Shown here: piece after piece, positions 1-6,185 of the stretch
How positions within the stretch are numbered: the first letter of the stretch is position 1
Layout: the number at the start of each line of letters is the position of its first letter
DNA from: Akkermansia sp.
GTDB taxonomy: Bacteria; Verrucomicrobiota; Verrucomicrobiia; Verrucomicrobiales; Akkermansiaceae
Assembly: GCA_017555465.1 (NCBI GenBank)
Contig: JAFZGH010000070.1
Location: 1-11,582, forward strand
Reading direction: 5' to 3'
Length of the DNA stretch: 11,582 bases
The notes under the pieces: generated by a model
What the model was told of the DNA's origin: nothing
Seen by the model: only the letters and a program-made list of their open reading frames with translations
The model's database searches: none
Position numbers and translations under genes: made by a program

Positions 1-1562
1 AAGGATTTGATGGTGGAGGCAAAAATGTGTGAGGCGTCCTGGCTTCTGCAGGCATCCCGGCGGGCATCGGCCTGTTCCGGGCGTTCATCCGGGGCTGCGG
101 GGGCAAGGCCGGGAATGAATTTGAGGCTGCAGCGCGGGTGTGCTGTGCGCCAGGGCGATAGTACAACGATATCCCGCTGCTGGATTCCGGGGTTGCTTTG
201 CAGCAGCTCCTGAATGATGCGAGTGACCTCTGCTGCTCGTTCCTGCGGCGTATCGGCAGGAGTGGAAAGGTGGATATCATCACCGCTCAGGGGGAGAATC
301 ATCATGTTCTGCGCCTCTGCCGGCAGCAGTGAGCGGCTGAAATCGGCAATCTGATGCGCATTGCGCAGGTTTGCATTCAGGCGCACGTGGGTAGGCAGTT
401 CGGGGAGTTGGTCGTAGCGGTCGTACAAATCCTGGTGTTTATCGGCAAAGATATATAGTTTGCCTTTCGGCTTGAGCAGCTGCCGGATAATCTCCCACCA
501 GATGCCGCGGAAATCCTGGGCTTCGTCTACAAAGATAGCATCATATCTGGGCATGCCGGGCAGCAAATGCATAATCTGCTCCAGCGCTATGTCCGGCAGG
601 CGGTCTCCGGCACCTGTGTAATTGACCAGGTGTCCGAAGCCGTGAGACTCCAGAATCTGCTGGATGCAGTAGTCATGGAATGTACACACCTGCAGCACAT
701 CGCCGTGCTCTGGCAGCAGGGGGTGCTGCATCAGTTCGTGTGCCATGGCGTGGTTGAAGCAGAGCATGAGGAGGTGGTGCTGCCCATCGCGGGGGAGTTC
801 TGCGGCCTGCCGGGCGGCTTCTGCGCAGGCAATGACGGTTTTTCCGCTGCCGGCGCAGCCTTCCACCCGTATGCCCCCGGTGCTTTCATAGAGCGCGGGG
901 AGAATGTTCAGAATATTGGCCGTGGTGCTGTCCATTTCCTGAAGGTAGTTATCCAGGCTCATGTGGAACATCACACTGGGGGCAAGAGCTTCTGTGATTT
1001 TCTGCACTCGGTGCGCAGACATGCGCTCCGGCTGGTTGAGCACAAAGAGAGATTCGATGTGGTTCTGCAGCTGCTTCAGCCGGGAGGCTCCGCATAGATA
1101 CAGTGAGCCGAAAGGCAGGTTGTTGTTTTCCCCGGCATTTGGTACGCCCTGGGTCAGAATGGCCATGTGGCGGTGTTCCGGCCAGCGCTGGCTGTTCTGT
1201 GGCAGGCAGCTGCAGCGGGCCAGGCTGCGCATGATTTTCTGCAGCGCGATGTTGGCTTGCTCCAGCGGACTCTGCGTGTGGGTTTTCCACTGGCTTTGCT
1301 CGTTTTTGCGGCTTTGCCAGCGTCCTTCATGCAGTCGCACCTGCGGCCAGTCCTTCACCTCGATGACAGCTATGCCTTTCTGTGGAACAAGAACCACGAA
1401 ATCAGCCTCGTAGTGGATGTAGTGGTGCTCGTCCTCCAGGTAATCTTCTTTGCAGCTGTGGAAAACAACCCAGTCGGCAGGGAGGGCGGCCATGGCCTCA
1501 AACACCACGCGCTCCCCTCTCTGTATGTTCTGCTCGGGTATTCTGGAGTGGATTTTAGCCAT
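1..1562 (-). CDS. NERD nuclease-SF1 (UvrD-like) helicase, C-terminus cut by left edge
   Basis: Reading the minus strand from the ATG at 1562 gives 520 open codons that run off the left edge. The N-terminal part is a NERD (nuclease-related) domain: HYEADFVVL at residues 50-58 and GIAVIEVKDW at 63-72 carry the acidic and ExK residues of a PD-(D/E)XK-type active site. An SF1 helicase follows: Walker A GCAGSGKT (235-242), motif Ia-like LCFNHAMA (267-274), Walker B VDEAQD (345-350), motif III-like ADKHQDLY (373-380), LNANLRNA (395-402) and DIVVLSP (464-470). The window ends at STIKSF, where UvrD-family motif V (usually continued by KGLE) begins, so the last helicase motifs are missing. It should be a cytoplasmic DNA-processing ATPase; its substrate is unknown, and repair or defence roles are both possible. 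It starts 12 bp after the DUF3592 gene, as last visible gene of the clpP operon. No Shine-Dalgarno precedes the ATG. The domain call is strong; the role is not. Confidence 0.88.
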   Translation of the reverse strand, partial: MAKIHSRIPEQNIQRGERVVFEAMAALPADWVVFHSCKEDYLEDEHHYIHYEADFVVLVPQKGIAVIEVKDWPQVRLHEGRWQSRKNEQSQWKTHTQSPLEQANIALQKIMRSLARCSCLPQNSQRWPEHRHMAILTQGVPNAGENNNLPFGSLYLCGASRLKQLQNHIESLFVLNQPERMSAHRVQKITEALAPSVMFHMSLDNYLQEMDSTTANILNILPALYESTGGIRVEGCAGSGKTVIACAEAARQAAELPRDGQHHLLMLCFNHAMAHELMQHPLLPEHGDVLQVCTFHDYCIQQILESHGFGHLVNYTGAGDRLPDIALEQIMHLLPGMPRYDAIFVDEAQDFRGIWWEIIRQLLKPKGKLYIFADKHQDLYDRYDQLPELPTHVRLNANLRNAHQIADFSRSLLPAEAQNMMILPLSGDDIHLSTPADTPQERAAEVTRIIQELLQSNPGIQQRDIVVLSPWRTAHPRCSLKFIPGLAPAAPDERPEQADARRDACRSQDASHIFASTIKS

Positions 1563-1574
1563 AGCGGGCCAGTA

Positions 1575-2144
1575 TCACGCTTGCTTCTTTTTGCGGGGGC
1601 TGCGTTTGCGGGCTCCTGCGGAGGCTGTGCTTTTTTTACGGCCTGCTGATTTGCGCGCAGCCGGGGGATTGACGGCAGCTATGCGTTCGCGCAGCAGAAG
1701 ACCGGCCAGCAGTAGCAGAATGCCGCTGGCCAGCTGCATGCATTCCCAGCCCCAGATGAATTTCCATTTGTAGGTGTGTGCCTGGCTGGGGTCGAGTTCA
1801 GGGGTGATGACCTGCACCTGTTCACCGATAGTGTAGTCGGTGTCATCGGCATCAGTCATCAGACGGCTGATAACCAGTCCGTTGGGCACTGTGTAGCGAA
1901 CGATGGGCTGGTAGGAGGGGGAGTCACCCATGGCGATATTGCCGTGGCTGAGCGCCTGAAATGTGGATTCAAAGGGCTGCACGCGCACATCTGTCACTGT
2001 GGCGGTGACTACTACGGACTCATGCACATACATGGCGGTGCGCAGCAGCTGGTAGAGCGCGCTGCAGGTCAGCAGAATGCCGGCAATCAGGAACAATCTG
2101 TTAGCGCGTGCGCCAACGAGGAGGGAAAGCAAATTCTTTATCAT
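1575..2144 (-). CDS. DUF3592-type membrane protein with basic C-terminal tail
   Basis: This is a 189-residue protein of unknown function. A hydrophobic segment at about residues 17-35 and a second at about 135-152 flank a soluble middle region. That region (VVVTATVTDVRV at 44-55, YQPIVRYTVPNG at 78-89, then an IGEQVQV and DP turn) resembles the extracytoplasmic beta-rich part of DUF3592 proteins, which are small two-helix membrane proteins without a settled role. With both helices crossing, the N-terminus and tail would be cytoplasmic. The tail after residue 153 is unusual: 12 of the last 26 residues are Lys or Arg, mixed with Ala, Ser and Gly, ending in SPRKKKQA. It could bind nucleic acid or acidic lipid. 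The ATG lies 1 bp after the upstream stop (TGATATG), so translational coupling is likely. Family call from memory of the pattern, moderately sure. Confidence 0.8.
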   Translation of the reverse strand: MIKNLLSLLVGARANRLFLIAGILLTCSALYQLLRTAMYVHESVVVTATVTDVRVQPFESTFQALSHGNIAMGDSPSYQPIVRYTVPNGLVISRLMTDADDTDYTIGEQVQVITPELDPSQAHTYKWKFIWGWECMQLASGILLLLAGLLLRERIAAVNPPAARKSAGRKKSTASAGARKRSPRKKKQA

Positions 2145-2145
2145 A

Positions 2146-3033
2146 TCAATTTACGGCAACCCGGTGTTCAAAGGCTTCCACGCGTCCTCGTGCGGCGCAG
2201 CCGTGTGCCCACTGCAGCACTACGGCGGTATCCGGCATGGCGGCGGCCGCGCGGGCGGAAAGCTCGCGGTGGCGCGGGCGGGCCAGGGTGGTCTGCGGCA
2301 GGCTGGCCAGCAGGGTGCGGGCGTCATCGGTGCTCAGACGGAAAATTTCATCGGCACGGGGCATGGCTTCCAGAGCTTCCTCATCGGCATCCAGGCAGCG
2401 GATGCCCACTCCGTATCGTGCGGCGAGGTCGGTGAGTTCTTCTTCATTCGCAGCCCCTGGCAGCAGCAGCAGCTCGCTTTCCTGTGCCCACTGCCCGCAG
2501 GCCAGTGCACGGAAAAACGCCTGGCGGCAGCTCTCCTCGTCATCCGCAAAGCCCACGCATATTGCGCGGTATGAGAGCGCATCACCTGCTTCTTCCATGA
2601 TGTAGGCGCCTTCGTCATCCCACGCTCCGGCTGGCCACTGCACGGCCACCAGATCCGGGTGTCCCCAGCTTTCCTCGCCATCTACCGGGTAGACGAATAC
2701 GCCCTGTCCGGCGGTGTCGTACAGACGCACGGCCAGAGCCATTGCCTTGTGCAGCATGGTTTCGCCTTCTGCATTGCCGCCAAAGACATTTTGCAGGCTG
2801 GGGGAATCGCCCTCGCTGCGCAGGTAGTAGCCCTGGCCATTTTCCACGCGCGCCAGACAGGAATCCGGGTCAAGCGCAATGAATGAGAATTGCGAGCGCA
2901 GCGAGTGGTCGGAGTACGCATCACCCAGCACTGCACGCACTCGGGCAATCAGTTCCTTGCCCTTGATGGCATCCTCTGCGCGCTCCGGCAGAAGTGTGGG
3001 CAGAATCTCGTTGAGTTTTTCTCTGAGTCCCAT
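2146..3033 (-). CDS. Hypothetical protein, probable winged-helix N-terminus and degenerate PD-(D/E)XK-like domain
   Basis: This is a 295-residue soluble protein with no signal peptide or membrane helix. Residues about 25-72 (ELIARVRAVLG, then SLRSQFSFIALDPDSC, then GQGYYLR) look like a winged-helix DNA-binding domain. Residues 120-215 follow the layout I remember for COG2958-like proteins, a wHTH joined to a PD-(D/E)XK-like fold: SWGHPDLVAVQW (122-133), SYRAICVGF (154-162), RQAFFRALACGQWAQ (170-184) and YGVGIRCLD (207-215), against family patterns of the type HPD-VG, SFEVK, ReaffQavSNSSWA and GIGvI-LD. If this holds, the Glu and Lys of the active-site strand are replaced by Arg and Ile, so it may bind DNA without cutting. 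The remaining C-terminus is unrecognised. Its ATG is 2 bp downstream of the tsaD stop and its own stop is 1 bp before the DUF3592 gene. The gene is well supported; the family assignment is tentative. Confidence 0.8.
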   Translation of the reverse strand: MGLREKLNEILPTLLPERAEDAIKGKELIARVRAVLGDAYSDHSLRSQFSFIALDPDSCLARVENGQGYYLRSEGDSPSLQNVFGGNAEGETMLHKAMALAVRLYDTAGQGVFVYPVDGEESWGHPDLVAVQWPAGAWDDEGAYIMEEAGDALSYRAICVGFADDEESCRQAFFRALACGQWAQESELLLLPGAANEEELTDLAARYGVGIRCLDADEEALEAMPRADEIFRLSTDDARTLLASLPQTTLARPRHRELSARAAAAMPDTAVVLQWAHGCAARGRVEAFEHRVAVN

Positions 3034-3035
3034 GG

Positions 3036-4085
3036 TTATTTGCGGAGCTGGACGCCTGCCAGTTTCATATTCGGATCGACGGGGGTATCAAGGGGGGAGA
3101 AATCGCCGCTGCGGGCGCGGAGCATACCGGCAAAGGCAATCATGGCGGCGTTGTCGGTGGTCAGGCTGTTCGGCGGCAGGATGAGTTCAATGCGGCGGCG
3201 TCCGCACATTTCCTGAAGCTGGCGGCGCAGGCCGCTGTTGCAGGAAACACCGCCGGAAACCGCCAGTACCTTGTGGCGGCTCTTGCGAAGGGCTTTCATG
3301 GCCTTGTGCAGCAGCACATCGATGATGGCCTGGCGCACGCCGGCGCAGAGGTCGCACATGGTCTGCTCGTCCAGGTCATGCGGGTTGCCGCTTTCTACCA
3401 GTTTGGGCAAGGTGTAGAGCACGGCAGTTTTCAGACCGGAGAATGAAAAGTCGAGGTGGTCTTCATGCATCATGGGGCGCGGAAGCTTGAAGCGCTCCGG
3501 ATCGCCTTTTTCGGCCAGTTTGTCGATTTCCGGGCCGCCGGGGTAGGGCAGGTCGAGCATTTTCGCCACCTTGTCGAAGGCTTCGCCCGCTGCATCGTCG
3601 CGGGAGCGCCCCAGTAAGGTGTAATCCCCCGGCCCTTTCACATCAATAAGCAGGCTGTGGCCGCCGCTTACCACCAGCCCCAGGTGCGGAACGAGCCCCG
3701 CTGGGTGGGTGATGAAGGGGGAAAGCATGTGCCCCTCCAGGTGGTTCACCGCCACAAAGGGCTTGCCTGCGGCCAGGGCCAGGGCTTTGGCTGCAGTGTT
3801 GCCCACCAGCAGGGCGGCCACCAGACCGGGGCCTGCCGTGCTGGCAAAGACATCTACCTCGTGAATGCTGCGGTTTGCTTTTTCCAGGGCTTCCTGCAGC
3901 ACGGCGGGCAGGTTGGCGGAGTGATTGCGCGAGGCGAGCTCGGGAATCACGCCACCGTACATGCGGTGCAGGGGAATCTGCGTAGAGATGACCGAGCTGA
4001 GCAGCTGCGGCTGCCCGCTGCCGGTGTCCTCCATGAGGGCCACGGCGGTTTCATCGCAACTTGACTCGATTCCCAGTACCAGCAT
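3036..4085 (-). CDS. tsaD: tRNA N6-adenosine threonylcarbamoyltransferase TsaD
   Basis: TsaD transfers the threonylcarbamoyl group from threonylcarbamoyl-AMP to A37 of ANN-decoding tRNAs, giving t6A. In bacteria it works with TsaB and TsaE, which are not in this window. The 349-residue protein is full length (E. coli TsaD is about 337). It opens with the family signature VLGIESSCDETAVAL (3-17). Metal ligands are seen in NHLEGHM (H115 and H119) and in TDNAAMIA (D311). ASKHA-fold nucleotide motifs are VSGGHSLL (139-146), GRSRDDAAGEAFDK (159-172) and SGGVSCN (277-283). The ATG lies 5 bp after the clpX stop and the stop is 2 bp before the next ORF, so it is probably co-transcribed with clpPX. There is no Shine-Dalgarno; the bases just upstream read ACACCT. 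No anomalies were seen. Confidence 0.97.
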   Translation of the reverse strand: MLVLGIESSCDETAVALMEDTGSGQPQLLSSVISTQIPLHRMYGGVIPELASRNHSANLPAVLQEALEKANRSIHEVDVFASTAGPGLVAALLVGNTAAKALALAAGKPFVAVNHLEGHMLSPFITHPAGLVPHLGLVVSGGHSLLIDVKGPGDYTLLGRSRDDAAGEAFDKVAKMLDLPYPGGPEIDKLAEKGDPERFKLPRPMMHEDHLDFSFSGLKTAVLYTLPKLVESGNPHDLDEQTMCDLCAGVRQAIIDVLLHKAMKALRKSRHKVLAVSGGVSCNSGLRRQLQEMCGRRRIELILPPNSLTTDNAAMIAFAGMLRARSGDFSPLDTPVDPNMKLAGVQLRK

Positions 4086-4090
4086 AGGTG

Positions 4091-5419
4091 TTACTTGGTT
4101 GCTGCCTTTCGGCGTTTGATTTTCGGTTCAGCCTTGCCCAGCACCACATCTTCTGTGATGGTGACGGTGTCGATGTTCTTGTCGCTGGGTACTTTGTACA
4201 TGACATCCAGCATGAGATTCTCGAAAATGCCGCGCAGGGCGCGGGCGCCGGTGCCGCGCTCAATGGCCTGCTTAGCCATGGCGCGCAGCGCGCCTTCTTC
4301 CACCTTGAGCTTGGCGTTGTTCATGGCCATGAGCTTGGTGTACTGCTTCACCAGCGCGTTTTTCGGCTCGGTGAGCAGGTGCATGAGCTGGTCTTCCGTG
4401 AGGGTGGTCAGCGGGGTGAAAATGGGCAGACGTCCCATGAGCTCAGGAATCATACCGAACATGAAGAAGTCTTCCGGCATGGCCTTGGAAAGGATTTCCT
4501 CCTCGGTGTATTCCTTTGCATCGCGGTCTTCCTCCACGGCGGCAAAGCCCATGGCGGAGGAACCCAGCCGCTTGCGGATGATGCCCTCCAGCCCCACGAA
4601 TGCACCGCCGCAGATGAAGAGGATGTTTTCCGTGTTCACGCGGATGTATTGCTCATTCGGGTGCTTGCGGCCTCCCTTGGGGGGGATGTTGCATTCCGTG
4701 CCTTCCACAATCTTGAGCAGCGCCTGCTGTACACCTTCGCCGGAGACATCGCGGGTGATGCTCACATTCTGCGTCTTGCGGCCGATCTTGTCAATTTCGT
4801 CCACATAGATGATGCCGCGCTCGGCCTTGGCCACATTCATATCCGCGGCCTGCAGGAGTCGCAGCACGATGTTTTCCACATCCTCGCCCACGTATCCGGC
4901 CTCCGTCAGCGTGGTGGCGTCTACAATGCAGAAGGGAACATCGAGAATCTTTGCCAGGGTCTTGGCCAGCAGGGTCTTGCCGCTGCCAGTGGAGCCTGCC
5001 ATGAGAATGTTGCTCTTTTCGATTTCCACGCCATCATCAGTCTTGGGCTGGCGCAGTCGCAGGTAATGGTTGTACACCGCCACGCAGAGGGTGCGCTTGG
5101 CGCGCTCCTGCCCGATGACATAGGCATCGAGCATCTTGTGCATCTGCTCTGGGGTGGGCAGTTCATCCTGGCTTTTGGTCTGTACCTCAAGTACCGGGGA
5201 ATCATCAACCTTCTCCTGGGGAATAATCTCCGGGTGCGTGCCCCGGATGAGGGAAAGAATACGGTCTGCCGCCACTTCGCCCATTTCGGAGCGGAACATG
5301 TGGTAGGTCATGCCTTCTACGCATTGGAAGCAGATGTGCGTGCCGTCCAGCGAGAGCATGGGGCGGCCTTCGTTTTCTGCTCCGCCGCATATAGAGCAAA
5401 TCTTTTTCTGTTTTGCCAT
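4091..5419 (-). CDS. clpX: ATP-dependent Clp protease ATP-binding subunit ClpX
   Basis: ClpX is the cytoplasmic AAA+ unfoldase that recognises tagged or damaged proteins and threads them into ClpP. The protein has 442 residues, slightly longer than E. coli ClpX. The N-terminal zinc-binding domain has C8, C11, C30 and C33. The AAA+ module shows Walker A GSTGSGKT (142-149), pore-1 loop GYVG (175-178), Walker B YVDEID (205-210), RKH pore motif (251-253), sensor region ILFICGGAF (266-274) and sensor-2 GARAL (391-395). The ClpP-docking IGF loop appears as MGF (290-292). Two small departures from the usual sequence are Ser for Pro in Walker A and Met for Ile in the loop; both look tolerable. The start is fixed by the zinc domain. 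The gene follows clpP by 12 bp, as expected for a ClpXP operon. No Shine-Dalgarno: the upstream bases are C-rich. Confidence 0.98.
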   Translation of the reverse strand: MAKQKKICSICGGAENEGRPMLSLDGTHICFQCVEGMTYHMFRSEMGEVAADRILSLIRGTHPEIIPQEKVDDSPVLEVQTKSQDELPTPEQMHKMLDAYVIGQERAKRTLCVAVYNHYLRLRQPKTDDGVEIEKSNILMAGSTGSGKTLLAKTLAKILDVPFCIVDATTLTEAGYVGEDVENIVLRLLQAADMNVAKAERGIIYVDEIDKIGRKTQNVSITRDVSGEGVQQALLKIVEGTECNIPPKGGRKHPNEQYIRVNTENILFICGGAFVGLEGIIRKRLGSSAMGFAAVEEDRDAKEYTEEEILSKAMPEDFFMFGMIPELMGRLPIFTPLTTLTEDQLMHLLTEPKNALVKQYTKLMAMNNAKLKVEEGALRAMAKQAIERGTGARALRGIFENLMLDVMYKVPSDKNIDTVTITEDVVLGKAEPKIKRRKAATK

Positions 5420-5431
5420 GTTGGGCGGGGG

Positions 5432-6046
5432 TTAGTTCTTCTTCTGCACCGGGGTGTGCTCCAGAATGCGGTCCACCAGGCCGTAGGCAAGTGATTCCTC
5501 TGCGGTCATGTAGTTATCGCGGTCCTGGTCCTGCTTCACGGTGTCAAAATCTTTGCCGGTGTGCTGGGAGAGTATGCCCGTGAGTCGCTTGTCCAGGCTG
5601 AACATGAACTTGATGGTGCGCTCCACATCGGCGGCCGTGCCCTGGGCTCCCCCGCGCACCTGGTGAATCATGACATGCGAATTCGGCAGGCAGAAACGCT
5701 TGCCTTTGGTGCCGGCGGCCAGCAGCACGGATGCCATGCTGGCAGCAATGCCGATGCAGTAGGTGTTGATATCGCAGGACACGAACTGCATGGTGTCGTA
5801 AATGGCCAGGCCTGCCGTTACAGAACCACCGGGGGAGTTGATGTAGATGTGAATATCCTTTTTCGGATCGGTCATCTGCAGGAACAGCAGCTGCGCAATC
5901 ACGGAATTGGCCACGGTGTCATCGATTTCCGTGCCAATGAAGATAACTCGGTCCAGCAACAGACGGGAATAGATGTCGTATGCGCGTTCGCCCTGGCTGG
6001 TTTTTTCGATAACGGTGGGAATGTAGTAGTTTTTCGGGGTGTCCAT
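5432..6046 (-). CDS. clpP: ATP-dependent Clp protease proteolytic subunit ClpP
   Basis: ClpP is the serine peptidase that forms a double-heptamer chamber and degrades proteins fed by ClpX or ClpA. At 204 residues it has the normal length. The catalytic triad is visible: S103 in GIAASMAS (99-106), H128 in MIHQ (126-129) and D177 in DRDNYM (175-180), with the same spacing as in E. coli. The oxyanion region NSPGGSV (70-76) is intact. The N-terminus contains YIPTVIE, typical of ClpP and close to the mature end, so any propeptide is very short. It is first in the minus-strand operon clpP-clpX-tsaD; trigger factor (tig), often found upstream of clpP, is absent here. It faces the divergent secreted-protein gene across 139 bp, so its promoter should lie there. 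No Shine-Dalgarno is seen. Confidence 0.98.
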   Translation of the reverse strand: MDTPKNYYIPTVIEKTSQGERAYDIYSRLLLDRVIFIGTEIDDTVANSVIAQLLFLQMTDPKKDIHIYINSPGGSVTAGLAIYDTMQFVSCDINTYCIGIAASMASVLLAAGTKGKRFCLPNSHVMIHQVRGGAQGTAADVERTIKFMFSLDKRLTGILSQHTGKDFDTVKQDQDRDNYMTAEESLAYGLVDRILEHTPVQKKN

Positions 6047-6061
6047 AACGTGTTCAGGGCA

Positions 6062-6072
6062 ACTCTAGCATA
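6062..6072 (-). promoter_or_regulatory. Candidate -10 region for the clpP operon
   Basis: On the minus strand the sequence TATGCTAGAGT holds two overlapping -10-like hexamers, TATGCT and TAGAGT, 16-21 bases from the clpP ATG. Either would give a leader of only about 9-14 nt. No convincing -35 element lies at the right distance; the best is TTTTCC. The position at the head of the operon supports a promoter somewhere here, but the exact element is a guess. Confidence 0.28.
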
Positions 6073-6151
6073 TCGTGTGCACGCGGAAAAGAGAGAAATG
6101 GGGCATCATCCCTCGTATGCCACAGTTTCGCTGAATAGACAGGCTTTTTCC

Positions 6152-6179
6152 TTGCCATGGCCATGCTGTGTGATAGACT
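6152..6179 (+). promoter_or_regulatory. Candidate sigma-70-like promoter of the secreted-protein gene
   Basis: TTGCCA (6152-6157) matches the -35 consensus at 5 of 6 positions. After a 16-bp spacer, TAGACT (6174-6179) matches the -10 at 4 of 6. Transcription would start about 7 bases downstream, at or next to the ATG at 6186, giving a leaderless or nearly leaderless mRNA. The spacer contains the perfect 10-bp palindrome CATGGCCATG (6156-6165), which could be an operator but is short enough to be chance. Confidence 0.35.
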
Positions 6180-6185
6180 GTCCGT

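Noticed and set aside
567..1649. Several overlapping plus-strand frames and a minus-strand frame at 949-1290
   Set aside because: They conflict with the continuous 520-codon NERD-helicase frame, which has all expected motifs.
4088..5494. 468-codon plus-strand open frame opposite clpX
   Set aside because: It is antisense to a fully conserved clpX, and the translation shows no recognisable motif or plausible start context.
6106..6125. Inverted repeat GGCAT / ATGCC in the divergent gap as an operator
   Set aside because: Arms are only 5 bp with a 10-base loop, within chance expectation for 139 bp.
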